NCBI RefSeq assembly: GCF_000705555.1
Contig: NZ_JMQN01000004.1
Span: 1 to 64,000, forward strand
Length of the DNA stretch: 64,000 nt
Reading direction: 5' to 3'
From: Marinobacterium lacunae
GTDB lineage: Bacteria > Pseudomonadota > Gammaproteobacteria > Pseudomonadales > Balneatricaceae
Of the stretch, positions 8,690 through 18,708 are shown piece after piece (position 1 is the first letter of the stretch; each line of letters begins with the position of its first letter). The notes under the pieces were generated by a model, which saw only the letters and a program-made list of their open reading frames with translations, was not told where the DNA came from and did not search any database. Position numbers and translations under genes: made by a program.

Positions 8690-9226
8690 TTAGTGCTGAA
8701 CGGGAGTGTAATCGTCATCCTGGTGATGTCCCGCCAGGATATTGATTGAACGCAGCGCCAAACCAATACCGCTGATGAAATTGAAGAACATCGCAAACGG
8801 GATAACGGATTTAATGATCCAGCGATACGGCAAACCACCGGGGTCGCCAGAGCCCTCTCCGAGCTGGAACGACTCTCGTGCGAAGTCAACACCGTACCAG
8901 GCAACCAGCAGGCAGAACGGCATCAGCAGCGCAAGGGTACAGATCAGATCGATCCAGGCCTTCTTGCGCAACGCAAGGCCGTCATAAATAACATCAACAC
9001 GTACGTGGCCACCGGCACGCAGCGTGTAGGGAATGCCAAGCATGAACATGGCAGCAAACAGGTGCCACTCCATCTCCTGCATGCCTATCGATACCGCGTT
9101 AAACAGGTAACGGGAGACAACGTCATAAAAAACGTTGAACAGCATCAGCACGAAAAGAATGGCGGCGATCTTGCCGAGCAGATCGGAAAACCGATCGATC
9201 GTCTGTTCAAGACGTAACAAAAACAT
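8690..9226 (-). CDS. dctQ: TRAP transporter small permease, DctQ subunit
   Basis: A 178-residue four-helix membrane protein, the small subunit of the TRAP transporter. The motif QEMEWHLFAAMFMLGIPYTLRAGGHVRVDVIYD is typical of DctQ. The frame is open further upstream, but ATG 9226 has GAGGT about 9 bases before it and gives the usual short cytoplasmic N-terminus. It lies between dctP and dctM, with a strong hairpin separating it from dctP. Confidence 0.92.
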   Translation of the reverse strand: MFLLRLEQTIDRFSDLLGKIAAILFVLMLFNVFYDVVSRYLFNAVSIGMQEMEWHLFAAMFMLGIPYTLRAGGHVRVDVIYDGLALRKKAWIDLICTLALLMPFCLLVAWYGVDFARESFQLGEGSGDPGGLPYRWIIKSVIPFAMFFNFISGIGLALRSINILAGHHQDDDYTPVQH

Positions 9227-9269
9227 GGTGAACGACCTCATGGCCCGGGGGTGAGTTTCAACACAGAGA

Positions 9270-9297
9270 GGGAGCCACAGCACAGGCCGTGGCTCCC
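9270..9297 (-). promoter_or_regulatory. Intercistronic hairpin between dctP and dctQ
   Basis: A perfect 9-bp stem, GGGAGCCAC with GTGGCTCCC, lies between the dctP stop and the dctQ start. There is no T run, so it looks like an RNA-stabilising or attenuating hairpin that would keep the binding protein more abundant than the membrane subunits, a common arrangement in binding-protein operons (inference). Confidence 0.6.
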
Positions 9298-9309
9298 GCA
9301 GGGCAGAGT

Positions 9310-10389
9310 TTACTCTTCAGCCATGCTGTTGAGGTAGGCGCGTTCGCCAATATCGGTCCAAACACGGCTCTGCTTCAGGTAAGAAGCCTGAGAGTCGAGG
9401 ATCTCTTTAGCCAGCGGATCGGCAGCAGCCGCTTCCGACAGCAGTTCGTCGTTTGCCTTTTTCAGGGCAGCGACAACTTCAGGCGGGAAGTCCTTCACCT
9501 GCACGTTTGGGAATTCGGTCTTCATGGTGACCCAGTTCTCGGCCGATACATGGTGAGAGTTGATGGTCATATCGTAGGCCGATACTTTCATCGCCGTCAG
9601 CAGGATCTGCTGCAGATCTTCCGGCAGGCTCTCGAACTTCTTCTTGTTGATCAGGAACTGAAGCTCGGTTGCCGGCTCATGCCAGCCTGTGTAGTAGAAA
9701 GGCGCGATCTTGTGGAAGCCCATACGCAGGTCCATAGACGGACCAACCCATTCCAGCGCGTCAATAGTGCCGCGCTCGAGGGAGGTGTACAGCTCGCCCG
9801 GGGCGATATTGGTCGGGCTTGCACCCAGCTTAGCCAGCACTTCACCGGCAAAGCCCGGAATACGCATTTTCAGGCCTTTGAGATCATCAACCGACGTGAT
9901 CTCTTTACGGAACCAGCCACCCATCTGTACGCCGGTGTTGCCGCCGGGAACGGACATCAGGCCAAACGGCTCATAGACCTTCTGCATCAGCTCCATACCG
10001 CCGCCGTAGTAGAACCAGCCGTACTGCTCAGTTGCAGTCATGCCGAACGGCATGGTTGTGAAGTACAGAGTGTTGGGAACCTTGCCTTTCCAGTAGTAGG
10101 ACGCGGAGTGCCCCATGTCGTACTGGCCGGCGCGGACCATATCAAACACGCCGAAGGCTGATTTGTGCTTGTTAGCGGTGTCGATTTCGATCTTCAGGCG
10201 ACCATTGGACATTTTCTCTGCCAGGTCGGCCATCTCGCGAGCAGGCACACTGAAGGTACCGAAGTTGGTCGGCCAGGTTTCAGCCAGCTTCAGGCGGTAG
10301 GTTTTTTCAGCGGCGTGAGCCGGGGCAATCACAGCCGCAGCACAGGCTGCAGCTGCAATCAGCTTGCGAGCAAAAGTCAGTTTCAACAT
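9310..10389 (-). CDS. dctP: TRAP transporter substrate-binding protein, DctP family, TakP-like
   Basis: A 359-residue periplasmic binding protein with a Sec signal peptide (cleavage near PAHA-AEK, residue 26). The conserved substrate arginine is Arg176 in KMRIPGFAGEVL. The segments GNTGVQMGGWFRKEI and GTIDALEWVGPSMDLRMGFHK resemble the 2-oxo-acid binding protein TakP more than C4-dicarboxylate DctP. The transported ligand is therefore probably a 2-oxo or related monocarboxylate; that is a family inference, not proof. It is the first gene of dctPQM. Its promoter region carries the TACGTA repeat array. Confidence 0.92.
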   Translation of the reverse strand: MLKLTFARKLIAAAACAAAVIAPAHAAEKTYRLKLAETWPTNFGTFSVPAREMADLAEKMSNGRLKIEIDTANKHKSAFGVFDMVRAGQYDMGHSASYYWKGKVPNTLYFTTMPFGMTATEQYGWFYYGGGMELMQKVYEPFGLMSVPGGNTGVQMGGWFRKEITSVDDLKGLKMRIPGFAGEVLAKLGASPTNIAPGELYTSLERGTIDALEWVGPSMDLRMGFHKIAPFYYTGWHEPATELQFLINKKKFESLPEDLQQILLTAMKVSAYDMTINSHHVSAENWVTMKTEFPNVQVKDFPPEVVAALKKANDELLSEAAAADPLAKEILDSQASYLKQSRVWTDIGERAYLNSMAEE

Positions 10390-10525
10390 TGTTTTTATGT
10401 CCTTTCACTTTGGGGTTCACCGGAACAGCTTAGACGCTGTCCGAGCGATCTTCAGTTTCTCAGGGTTAATTGGCCAGACCTATTCGAAATTCCGCGCAAT
10501 CGCACCCGTACAAATGCGCAAGCGA

Positions 10526-10576
10526 TACGTATATCAACGCAATCCACACTACGTAGTTTTACGTAAGTGATACGTA
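10526..10576. promoter_or_regulatory. Cluster of four TACGTA palindromes upstream of dctP
   Basis: TACGTA occurs at 10526, 10550, 10560 and 10571, i.e. four times in 51 bases. The last three are 10 and 11 bases apart, one helical turn, and the second is extended to CTACGTAG. The cluster lies about 137-187 bases upstream of the dctP start. FixJ/NarL-class regulators bind sites of this general form, and such a regulator is encoded downstream of this operon. The assignment to that regulator is inference. Confidence 0.55.
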
Positions 10577-10582
10577 AGGCAA

Positions 10583-10615
10583 TAAAAAAGGGCGACTCCC
10601 GATGAAGTCGCCCTT
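10583..10615 (-). terminator. Terminator of the chemoreceptor gene
   Basis: A 10-bp stem, AAGGGCGACT paired with AGTCGCCCTT, is followed on the minus strand by a run of T residues, 25 bases downstream of the chemoreceptor stop codon. Confidence 0.85.
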
Positions 10616-10640
10616 CCTGTCGCTTAAGCGCTTTACGCCC

Positions 10641-12485
10641 TTAGCATTTAAAGCGGGAGATCATACCCTGCAACCCCTGCGCATGGCCCACGACATCGGA
10701 GGAGAAGCTTCCGATCTCACGACTGCGCTCGGACCCGCGTGATACGTTGTCCAACACCGCGTTCATGCTATGGGCTATCGACTGTGCCGTCGCGGCTATC
10801 TGCTCGATGCTGGCAGCCTGCTGCTGGTTACGGTCGCTAACCTCGCCGAACAGTGCGCGGATGTGGCTCATCTCCTGAATCGCCTCACCGCCCTGGCTGC
10901 GGCTTTGACTGACCTGATTCTGGCCATTCTCCATCGCACCCAATATCTGCTTCATCTGGACCTGCATGTTGGTGTTGATCTCATTGATGCTTGAAGTCGC
11001 TGACACAGTCTTCTCCGCCAGTGCCCGCACCTCATCAGCCACAACAGAGAACCCTCGACCGGCTTCGCCTGCGCGTGCAGCTTCGATCGCCGCATTCAAC
11101 GCCAACAGGTTGGTCTGCTCGGCAAGACCATTGATCATCTCGGTGACGCCATCGACACGGCCGGACGCAGCGTTAAGGTCGTTAAGCTGCTCATGGATTC
11201 GCGAAAACAGATCCGAAATCTGCTCCAGAGATCCAAGCGCACCCGTAATGACCGCGCCGCCTTTTTCGGTTGCATCCTGAGCCTGATTTGATAGGCGATT
11301 GGTCTCTTCTGAGGCACTTGCCATCTCGAGCACGGTCTGACTGATCTCTTCGGCCGCCGCCGCGACCGAGCTGGTTTCGGATTCGGTCTGCTCACTCTCC
11401 GAAATCTGAACTTTGAGCGTCTGGCTCAGCTCAGACGACATGCGCTGCAGCTGCTCGCTACTACCTTTTACACCGTTTAGCACACCACCCAGCTGCTCTG
11501 TAAGGTTGTTCACCGCGACGCCCAGGCGGTCGAATTCATCCTGACGCCCTTCGCTCACAGCCAAACGCTGCTGAAGATCACCGGCCGCGATTTTCTCCAA
11601 TGAATCCAACGTTGCGGTCAGAGCACGCGTGGACTTCCGCCAAGTTGTCATCAGAAGCAGAAACACTACCAGCGACACCGCAAGACCTGCTGCCAAGATG
11701 GTTGTGCGAGCAGTAGTGCTCGCCTGATTGGCATCGTTTCTCGCAGTCGCCAACTGTCCGAGCACCATATCCAGATCGGTCGACACCTCTTCATTCAGTT
11801 CAACCAGATACTGTTCTGCTTCAGCAGCAGCCTTATTCTGGCGCTCCAGCAAGTCGATCAGCTTATCCATCTCGGTTTCGATTTCAGTCAGCGGCTTGTC
11901 GAAGGTTTCGAGGAAGTCGAGCTCGACAAGGCTGGTTCTGAGTCCGGCGGCGGCCTCTTTATAAGCGGCGAAGCTCTCCGGAGTACGCTGCTCTAACACC
12001 TGAGATACGCTATCTTTCAACACTCGGAACGGCTGGCGCATAAACGAGAAGAGTGTCCGTTCGAAAGCATCCATTTTCTCGTTGACCGCTGCACGCTGCC
12101 CCTGATCATTGGCGCGCCCGATTGAATCGGAGGTTTCCAACAACCGCTTTTTCACATCGATCCAGCTGCCCAACGTATCTTGCAGCTCAGCAGCTTGCTC
12201 CATCCCCTGATCACTCAGACCACTCAGCACGGAGGCCTTCTCTTCCTGCAGCGTCACCAAAACCTCTTTGGCCCGCGCCCCATCAAGACGTGAGACATTG
12301 GATACATCTGACTTGATATTACTCAAATCGATAACCCAACGACCCAGAAGGTCGACCTGCTCAGCTGCCGCCGATTGTTTACTGAGGGAGGATATTGACA
12401 GGGTAACAAGCGCTGCAAATCCAAGAATGGTCAGGATGACCACGAGTAACAGGTTCTGTTTAAACCCGAGCTTCAGATAGGACAT
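10641..12485 (-). CDS. Methyl-accepting chemotaxis protein
   Basis: A 614-residue chemoreceptor with a transmembrane helix at about 12-34, a long helical periplasmic sensor region, a second helix near 290, a HAMP domain and a cytoplasmic signalling domain. The hairpin tip is intact ([43 protein letters not shown]). No CheR-tethering pentapeptide is present at the C-terminus. The frame is open 36 codons further upstream, but ATG 12485 has AAAGGAA before it and places the first helix normally. The sensor resembles four-helix-bundle type input modules. It is monocistronic with its own terminator, and the ligand is unknown. Confidence 0.94.
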   Translation of the reverse strand: MSYLKLGFKQNLLLVVILTILGFAALVTLSISSLSKQSAAAEQVDLLGRWVIDLSNIKSDVSNVSRLDGARAKEVLVTLQEEKASVLSGLSDQGMEQAAELQDTLGSWIDVKKRLLETSDSIGRANDQGQRAAVNEKMDAFERTLFSFMRQPFRVLKDSVSQVLEQRTPESFAAYKEAAAGLRTSLVELDFLETFDKPLTEIETEMDKLIDLLERQNKAAAEAEQYLVELNEEVSTDLDMVLGQLATARNDANQASTTARTTILAAGLAVSLVVFLLLMTTWRKSTRALTATLDSLEKIAAGDLQQRLAVSEGRQDEFDRLGVAVNNLTEQLGGVLNGVKGSSEQLQRMSSELSQTLKVQISESEQTESETSSVAAAAEEISQTVLEMASASEETNRLSNQAQDATEKGGAVITGALGSLEQISDLFSRIHEQLNDLNAASGRVDGVTEMINGLAEQTNLLALNAAIEAARAGEAGRGFSVVADEVRALAEKTVSATSSINEINTNMQVQMKQILGAMENGQNQVSQSRSQGGEAIQEMSHIRALFGEVSDRNQQQAASIEQIAATAQSIAHSMNAVLDNVSRGSERSREIGSFSSDVVGHAQGLQGMISRFKC

Positions 12486-12662
12486 GGATGTTCCTTTGTA
12501 ACACTTTATAATAATCGCCCCACCTCTTGGCGGGATCTTATGTGAACAGCACCCAAGCCCTCTCTGTGGCTCCCCCAAAAGTCCTGTCCGCATTTTGCGA
12601 CTTTAGTCGCAACGCCTTACGTTTTATCACATTAGCCGCGCAAAACAAGCCTGAAGTCAGCT

Positions 12663-14678
12663 TTAGGATATCGATGCGTGCTTGATCCGTTCCAGCTCAT
12701 CGCGCAGCTGCGCCGCCTTTTCGAACTCCAGATTGCGTGCCGCTTCATACATTTGATCCTCAAGCCGGTTGATGGCACGCGCCAGCTCTTCCGTACTCAT
12801 GCTGCTTTCATCGACACGAAAGTTGGCTGCTGGCTCAACCGTCTTCCTTCCGCCCCGACTACTCTTACGACCGGGGATATTGGCACCTTCCATAATGTCG
12901 GCAACGGATTTGACGATACCTCGCGGGGTAATGCCATGCGCCTCGTTAAACGCCTTCTGCGTCTCACGACGCCGCTGCGTTTCGCCAATAGCCCGCTCCA
13001 TGGACCCGGTCATACGATCAGCGTATAGAATGGCGCGACCGTTAACGTTTCGTGCCGCGCGCCCGATGGTCTGGATCATCGACGTCTCGGATCGCAGGAA
13101 ACCTTCCTTGTCAGCATCCAGAATGGCGACCAGCGCCACCTCCGGCATATCAATACCTTCACGCAGCAGGTTGATGCCGACCAGCACATCGAATTCACCG
13201 ATACGCAGATCACGAATGATCTCAACTCGCTCGACTGTATCGATGTCGGAGTGCAGATAGCGCACCCTTACGCCATGCTCAGCCAGAAACTCGGTCAGAT
13301 CCTCGGCCATGCGCTTGGTCAGCACCGTGACCACTACGCGTTCGTTTCGAGCGGCCACCTGACGTATTTCAGACAACAGATCATCCACCTGAGTCGTGGC
13401 CGGGCGCACCTCGACAACCGGATCGATAAGCCCCGTGGGCCGCACGAGCTGTTCGACCACTTGTTCGGCATGCTCCGCCTCATACTTGCTCGGGGTCGCC
13501 GACACGAAAATCATCTGTGGTGCGAGCCGCTCCCACTCTTCAAACTTCAAAGGCCGGTTGTCCAGCGCCGATGGCAAACGAAAGCCGTACTCGACAAGGG
13601 TTTCCTTGCGTGAGCGGTCGCCACGATACATGGCACCCAACTGCGGGATAGTGACATGGGATTCGTCGATGATGACAAGCGCGTTGTCCGGCAGATACTC
13701 GAACAAGGTCGGCGGCGGCTGCCCTGGACCTCTGCCGGAGAGGTAACGCGAGTAGTTTTCAATACCGGAGCAGTATCCCAACTCCATGATCATCTCGATA
13801 TCATAGAGGGTGCGTTGCTCCAGCCTCTGGGCCTCAACCAGTTTATTATTGTCACGCATCTGCTTGAGACGTTCACGCAGTTCCTCTTTGATGTGCTCCA
13901 CCGCCTCGAGCAGCACCTCCCGTGGCGTCACGTAGTGCGTTTTGGGGTAGATCGTCGCACGTGGCACCTTGCGCAGCACTTCACCGGTTAGCGGATCAAA
14001 ATAGCTGATCTGCTCGACCTCAGAGTCAAACAGCTCTATGCGCACCGCCTCCATCTCCGATTCTGCAGGAAACACATCAATTACATCCCCGCGCACCCGG
14101 TAGGTACCGCGATGTAGCTCGATATCGTTTCGGGTGTATTGCAGTTCGGCCAAACGCCTCAACAGCGCCCGCTGATCGATCACGTCCCCGCGGTCAAGGT
14201 GAAGCATCATGGACAAGTAGGATTTGGGATCACCCAGACCGTAAATCGAAGACACCGTCGCGACGATGATTGCATCGTCCCGCTCCATTAGCGCTTTGGT
14301 GGCCGACAACCGCATCTGTTCGATGTGATCGTTTATCGAGGCGTCTTTCTCAATAAAGGTATCCGACGAAGGGACGTACGCTTCTGGCTGGTAATAGTCA
14401 TAGTAGGAAACGAAGTACTCGACAGAGTTATCGGGGAAAAACTCGCGAAATTCGCCGTAGAGCTGCGCGGCCAACGTTTTATTGTGCGCGAGGATAATCG
14501 TCGGGCGCTGCACGGAGGCAATCACATGCGCCATGGTGAAAGTCTTACCCGAGCCGGTCACACCCAAAAGCGTCTGCGCCGCCAACCCCGATTCGAGCCC
14601 CTCAACGAGCTGAGCGATCGCCTTGGGCTGATCCCCGGCCGGCTCAAACGAAGAACTTACCTTGAATCTCTCTTTCAT
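12663..14678 (-). CDS. uvrB: Excinuclease ABC subunit B
   Basis: A 671-residue UvrB, the helicase-fold subunit that loads onto damage and recruits UvrC in nucleotide excision repair. It has Walker A GVTGSGKT (39-46), the beta-hairpin [12 protein letters not shown], the IDESHV box, helicase motifs IGRAARN, and a C-terminal UVR domain ([19 protein letters not shown]) for UvrC contact. ATG 14678 (MKERFKVSS) gives the normal length, so the longer upstream reading is not needed. I found no clear LexA box in the divergent region shared with aspC. Confidence 0.97.
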   Translation of the reverse strand: MKERFKVSSSFEPAGDQPKAIAQLVEGLESGLAAQTLLGVTGSGKTFTMAHVIASVQRPTIILAHNKTLAAQLYGEFREFFPDNSVEYFVSYYDYYQPEAYVPSSDTFIEKDASINDHIEQMRLSATKALMERDDAIIVATVSSIYGLGDPKSYLSMMLHLDRGDVIDQRALLRRLAELQYTRNDIELHRGTYRVRGDVIDVFPAESEMEAVRIELFDSEVEQISYFDPLTGEVLRKVPRATIYPKTHYVTPREVLLEAVEHIKEELRERLKQMRDNNKLVEAQRLEQRTLYDIEMIMELGYCSGIENYSRYLSGRGPGQPPPTLFEYLPDNALVIIDESHVTIPQLGAMYRGDRSRKETLVEYGFRLPSALDNRPLKFEEWERLAPQMIFVSATPSKYEAEHAEQVVEQLVRPTGLIDPVVEVRPATTQVDDLLSEIRQVAARNERVVVTVLTKRMAEDLTEFLAEHGVRVRYLHSDIDTVERVEIIRDLRIGEFDVLVGINLLREGIDMPEVALVAILDADKEGFLRSETSMIQTIGRAARNVNGRAILYADRMTGSMERAIGETQRRRETQKAFNEAHGITPRGIVKSVADIMEGANIPGRKSSRGGRKTVEPAANFRVDESSMSTEELARAINRLEDQMYEAARNLEFEKAAQLRDELERIKHASIS

Positions 14679-14934
14679 CCTTCTATCCTGCAGTGAAGCG
14701 AACCGGTGAGTATAACGCGCTTGGGATCGCCAAATCATGTCCAAATGAACGGCAGGCCAGATCAATATCACCACAGCGCCAAGGGATTTCTTATCGGCAA
14801 CTTAATTCACTAAAGTCGCCGCCCGGACAGTTTTTTACCCTTTCAGGGATTTAGAGTAGACCCCGAATCCTGTATGCTCATCGAGTTAGACTTCACGACG
14901 TTTTTCGGGCACTGATAGCAAGAGGAACCTAGGC

Positions 14935-16122
14935 TTGGACGTGCAACTCTCCAACCGTGTAAACAGCATCAAACCCTCGCCGACACTGGCGGTCACCAAC
15001 CGTGCCGCTGAACTGCGCGCAGCAGGGCAAAACATCATCGGCCTTGGCGCCGGCGAACCGGACTTCGATACTCCGGCCCACATTAAACAGGCCGCCATCG
15101 ACGCCATTAACAACGGTTTCACCAAATACACGGCCGTTGACGGTACCCCCGCGCTGAAAAAAGCGATTATTGCCAAGTTCGAGCGCGATAACGGCCTGAA
15201 ATATGAAGCCAACCAGATTCTCGTATCCTGCGGCGGCAAACAGAGCTTTTTCAACTTGTCTCTGGCTCTGCTCAATGCAGGTGACGAAGTCGTCATCCCG
15301 GCTCCGTACTGGGTTTCCTACCCCGACATGGTGTTGGTAGCCGACGGCAAGCCGGTGATCATTACGACCACCCAGGAACAGCGTTTCAAGATCACGCCGG
15401 AACAGCTCGATACGGCAATAACCCCGCGTACTCGACTGGTTGTTCTCAACAGCCCGTCAAACCCTACCGGCGTTGCCTACACACTCGAAGAGCTGGCCGC
15501 TCTCGGCGAGGTGCTGCGTAAGTACCCGGATGTGCTGATTGCGACAGACGATATGTATGAACACATCCTGTTTACCGACAAGCCGTTCTGTAACATTTTG
15601 AACGCCTGCCCTGACCTGTACCCGCGTACCATCGTGCTCAACGGCGTATCCAAAGCCTACTCCATGACCGGATGGCGTATCGGTTACGCAGCCGGGCCTG
15701 CGAAGCTGATTGGCGCGATGAAAAAGATTCAGTCTCAGAGCACGTCCAACCCGACGTCGATCTCTCAGATTGCATCTCAGGCAGCGCTCGAAGGCGATCA
15801 GGAGTGCGTCAAGGAGATGGTGAAAGCGTTCAAGGAGCGTCACGACTTCGTAGTTGCGGCACTGAACGAGATTGAAGGCGTCGAGTGCATTCCAGCGGAC
15901 GGCACATTCTACGCGTTCCCGAGCTTCCAGAGCGTTATCGATTCACGCCCTGAGTTCGCCGACGACATCGCACTGGCCGAATACCTGCTGACCGAAGCAG
16001 GCGTTGCAATGGTTCCCGGCTCCGCATTCGGTGCACCGGGCAACATGCGCCTGTCATTTGCAACCAGCATGGATGTGCTCAAAGACGCGATAGCACGTAT
16101 CGCGAAGGCACTCAACAGCTGA
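14935..16122 (+). CDS. Pyridoxal-phosphate aspartate aminotransferase (class I, subgroup 1b type)
   Basis: A 395-residue class I aminotransferase, probably aspartate (possibly also prephenate) transaminase. Visible motifs are LGAGEPDFDTP near the N-terminus, the NSPSNPTG cofactor contact, the PLP lysine in GVSKAYSMTGWRIGY, and a C-terminal MRLSFATS with the carboxylate-binding arginine. The start is TTG at 14935, with AGAGGAAC about 8 bases upstream; a GTG two codons later is possible but less well placed. It is divergent from uvrB. A hairpin and a c-di-GMP gene follow. Confidence 0.92.
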   Translation: MDVQLSNRVNSIKPSPTLAVTNRAAELRAAGQNIIGLGAGEPDFDTPAHIKQAAIDAINNGFTKYTAVDGTPALKKAIIAKFERDNGLKYEANQILVSCGGKQSFFNLSLALLNAGDEVVIPAPYWVSYPDMVLVADGKPVIITTTQEQRFKITPEQLDTAITPRTRLVVLNSPSNPTGVAYTLEELAALGEVLRKYPDVLIATDDMYEHILFTDKPFCNILNACPDLYPRTIVLNGVSKAYSMTGWRIGYAAGPAKLIGAMKKIQSQSTSNPTSISQIASQAALEGDQECVKEMVKAFKERHDFVVAALNEIEGVECIPADGTFYAFPSFQSVIDSRPEFADDIALAEYLLTEAGVAMVPGSAFGAPGNMRLSFATSMDVLKDAIARIAKALNS

Positions 16123-16130
16123 TGACCGAG

Positions 16131-16152
16131 CGGCAGGAGACACCTCCTGCCG
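16131..16152 (+). terminator. Hairpin after the aminotransferase gene
   Basis: A perfect 9-bp stem, CGGCAGGAG with CTCCTGCCG around a four-base loop, lies 8 bases after the stop codon and is followed by only a weak pyrimidine stretch. It may be a weak or partial terminator before the GGDEF gene. Confidence 0.5.
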
Positions 16153-16176
16153 CTCTCTTCCTGCTACGGAGGCCCG

Positions 16177-17394
16177 GTGTTGAAAACCCGCATCATCACC
16201 GAGATTTTCAAACACTCTTCACACCCCATCGCCCTCTTCAGAGACAACTCCGCCGAGTGGCACAACACCCGCTTTGCCGAACTACCCGAAAGCATGCGCG
16301 CTGCCCTAGCCAAATGGGCAGAAACGGCCGACGGCCCGCAAATGTTCGGGAACTACCTTTTCGAGCCCCTTGCTGCCGAACAGCACCAGCTGATCATCGG
16401 CACTGATGCCATGCGCAGCGATGGGGAGAGGCAATTGGTCAGATCGCTGTTACCAGCCCTTGCTCAAGGAGGAGACCCCTGGCTGACCTCTGCAACCGTG
16501 TTAGGCCCCCTACTTGACTGGCCACACTGCGCAGCGCTCAAGCATAAAACCGCCAATTCAGATGACCTGCTCGGACACTGGCACTCAGGCGACCTCCAGC
16601 CACCCCGGCAGATCCCACTTGAGAACAGCGTACTGGCAGCGCTCTACCAGGCCGGCAACGAAGCACTGACGCTAATCCGCCCCGCCGAGCAATACCCTAA
16701 CGATCCACTTCTTGAGCACGACGGCTCTGCTCTGGCGATGTTGCAGCGCGTCGACCACAACAGCGGTCAGGCCGCTGGCACCCTATGCGTTTGGGGCTTT
16801 GATGGCAAACAGGATCTTGTACTGACCGGCAGACTCCTGTCATTGTGCGCCGACCTGATCGCCAGCCACCTGGCAGTGAATGGACGAGAGCCTAGCGGCG
16901 ATCTTCCGAACCTGGACACGTTTCCCATCGACGAGCTGACCGCCCTACCCGGTCGCGATGCGTTTGACTCGACACTAGTCGCCTTCGAAGAGCACTATCG
17001 CCATTATCAGCAAAACTGCGAAATGGCGATGCTGGATATCAATGGCCTTTCCTCTATCAACCAGAGTGCCGGAATCGAGTTCGGAGACTCTGTACTGCGC
17101 GACTTCGCCCAGAAGCTGCGCCACATCTGCCGCCCGGAAGACAGAGTTTTTCGTTTCGGAGGCGACGAATTTGTCGTATTAATGCCGTATCGTCAGGAAC
17201 CTCCCCCGCTCAGGGAGCGACTAATACAGATTGAAGCCGAGATGCGCGAACACGCAGGACTCAAAGAGTTTAGCGCAAGCGCAGGCGTGGCGAGCCTGTC
17301 GGAAACCAACGGCAGCAGTGACGACCTCATGCTGCTGAGCGATCGCAGGCTCCGCCAAGCCAAGCTCGCCCGTAACCAGAACAAGGGACTATAG
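16177..17394 (+). CDS. Diguanylate cyclase with uncharacterised N-terminal sensor region
   Basis: A 405-residue cytoplasmic protein with a C-terminal GGDEF domain (about 250-400). The active site GGDEF is intact at 328-332, and an RxxD inhibitory site (RPED, 319-322) sits five residues before it, so an active, product-inhibited cyclase is expected. The first 245 residues contain no membrane helix and no domain I recognise with confidence; they could be GAF-like. The start is GTG 16177 with GGAG upstream. The TolC-family gene starts one base after its stop codon, so the two are co-transcribed. Confidence 0.9.
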   Translation: MLKTRIITEIFKHSSHPIALFRDNSAEWHNTRFAELPESMRAALAKWAETADGPQMFGNYLFEPLAAEQHQLIIGTDAMRSDGERQLVRSLLPALAQGGDPWLTSATVLGPLLDWPHCAALKHKTANSDDLLGHWHSGDLQPPRQIPLENSVLAALYQAGNEALTLIRPAEQYPNDPLLEHDGSALAMLQRVDHNSGQAAGTLCVWGFDGKQDLVLTGRLLSLCADLIASHLAVNGREPSGDLPNLDTFPIDELTALPGRDAFDSTLVAFEEHYRHYQQNCEMAMLDINGLSSINQSAGIEFGDSVLRDFAQKLRHICRPEDRVFRFGGDEFVVLMPYRQEPPPLRERLIQIEAEMREHAGLKEFSASAGVASLSETNGSSDDLMLLSDRRLRQAKLARNQNKGL

Positions 17395-17395
17395 A

Positions 17396-18694
17396 ATGCG
17401 CAACAAAGCCGTAACCGGTTCAAGGAGATGGATACTGACCACCGCGCTAATGGCCACGCTGGGCTCATCCCAGTCGTACGCTGGAGCGTTGCACGATCTG
17501 TATCTTCGCGCACTGGCAAATGACCCTCAGCTGAAAGCTGCAGAAGCCACCTACAATGCAGACAGAGAAGCGCTGCCACAGTCTCGCGCTGCACTGCTTC
17601 CCCAGGTCGGCCTGAGTGCCGATACAACCCGCTCCGACACGCGAAACTTCGATGGCAACAGCCACGGCTATACACTGGCGCTGAGCCAGCCCGTCTTCGA
17701 TGCCAGCAGCTGGTTCAATTTCCGTCGCGGGCAGGTGCTGGATGAAAAGGCACAGACTGAATTTGCGTTGGCGCAGCAGTCGCTGATTCAGCGCACGGTT
17801 GATGTTTACCTTGCCGTCCTTCGCGCTCAGAGCGCCTTAGATCTCGCCCAAGCTAAAGAGCGAGCCCTAAAGCGACGGCTTGATCAGGTCAACGCGCAGT
17901 TCGATGTTGGCTTGATCGCCATCACCGATGTCCTGGATGCACAGGCCTCCTATGACGAAGCTGCGGTGCAGCTGATCGATTCACAGGGCGCTCTTCGCAA
18001 CAGTCTGGAAGCGGTAGAGCGCCTCGGGGGCGGCGAAGCTGGCACCATCGCCCCCCTTAAAAGCGAATACCCGATCCAATCGGTGACGCCCAACTCACCC
18101 GACTCATGGCTGGATCGCGCACTGCAGGACAACCTGACATACCGTATTAGCCAGTATGATCAGGAAGCCAGTCGTCGCTCACTTCAGGCAGCAAGAGCCG
18201 AGCGTCTACCGACTCTTTCACTGGAGATGCAAAACGGAGAGTCCACACAGCGGGGAGACTGGAGCGATAGCAATAGCATCGCGCTGTCGCTGTCTATGCC
18301 GCTGTATACCGGCGGGTCACTCAGCTCGGGTGTCAGCGAAGCTAACCTGCGCAATCAGGCCGCACTCTACAATCAGGAAGATCAGCGCCGCGGTCTGATT
18401 GAACAAACGCGTTCTCTGCTACGGGATCTGAACACGAGCGTCGAGAGCGTCAAGGCCAGAGCCCAGAGCATCAAATCAAGGGAAACAGCCCTACAGGCAA
18501 CGGAAGAAGGCTTTTCGGTGGGTACACGTAACGTAGTCGACGTACTCGATGCCGAGAACGCGCTATATCAGGCCAAGCTCAACTACGCAAATGCGCGTTA
18601 CGATCACGTCAGCACCCTGTTCCAATTCAAACAGGTGGTCGGCAGCCTGAGCCCCGAAGACATCATCGCCTTGGACAGTTGGCTCGAACCCTGA
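17396..18694 (+). CDS. TolC-family outer membrane efflux protein
   Basis: A 432-residue outer-membrane channel protein. A signal peptide ends near SQSYA (about residue 29) and is followed by GALHDLYLRALANDPQLKAAEA, a typical TolC N-terminus. The second half repeats the pattern (SYDEAAVQL, NLRNQAALYNQEDQRR, GTRNVVDVLDAENALYQAKLNYANARYD), matching the two-fold repeat of the trimeric channel. No adaptor or inner-membrane pump gene is adjacent, so it is likely a general TolC serving unlinked type I or RND systems. It is tightly coupled to the upstream diguanylate cyclase. Confidence 0.92.
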   Translation: MRNKAVTGSRRWILTTALMATLGSSQSYAGALHDLYLRALANDPQLKAAEATYNADREALPQSRAALLPQVGLSADTTRSDTRNFDGNSHGYTLALSQPVFDASSWFNFRRGQVLDEKAQTEFALAQQSLIQRTVDVYLAVLRAQSALDLAQAKERALKRRLDQVNAQFDVGLIAITDVLDAQASYDEAAVQLIDSQGALRNSLEAVERLGGGEAGTIAPLKSEYPIQSVTPNSPDSWLDRALQDNLTYRISQYDQEASRRSLQAARAERLPTLSLEMQNGESTQRGDWSDSNSIALSLSMPLYTGGSLSSGVSEANLRNQAALYNQEDQRRGLIEQTRSLLRDLNTSVESVKARAQSIKSRETALQATEEGFSVGTRNVVDVLDAENALYQAKLNYANARYDHVSTLFQFKQVVGSLSPEDIIALDSWLEP

Positions 18695-18708
18695 CCAACA
18701 CACGCCAA

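Noticed and set aside
12486..12560. Possible FliA-type promoter before the chemoreceptor
   Set aside because: TAAG and GGCGATTA are present, but the spacing is about two bases too long, so I do not list it.
14679..14934. Search for a LexA box controlling uvrB
   Set aside because: Only partial CTGT and ACAG matches without the correct spacing were found in the uvrB/aspC divergent region.
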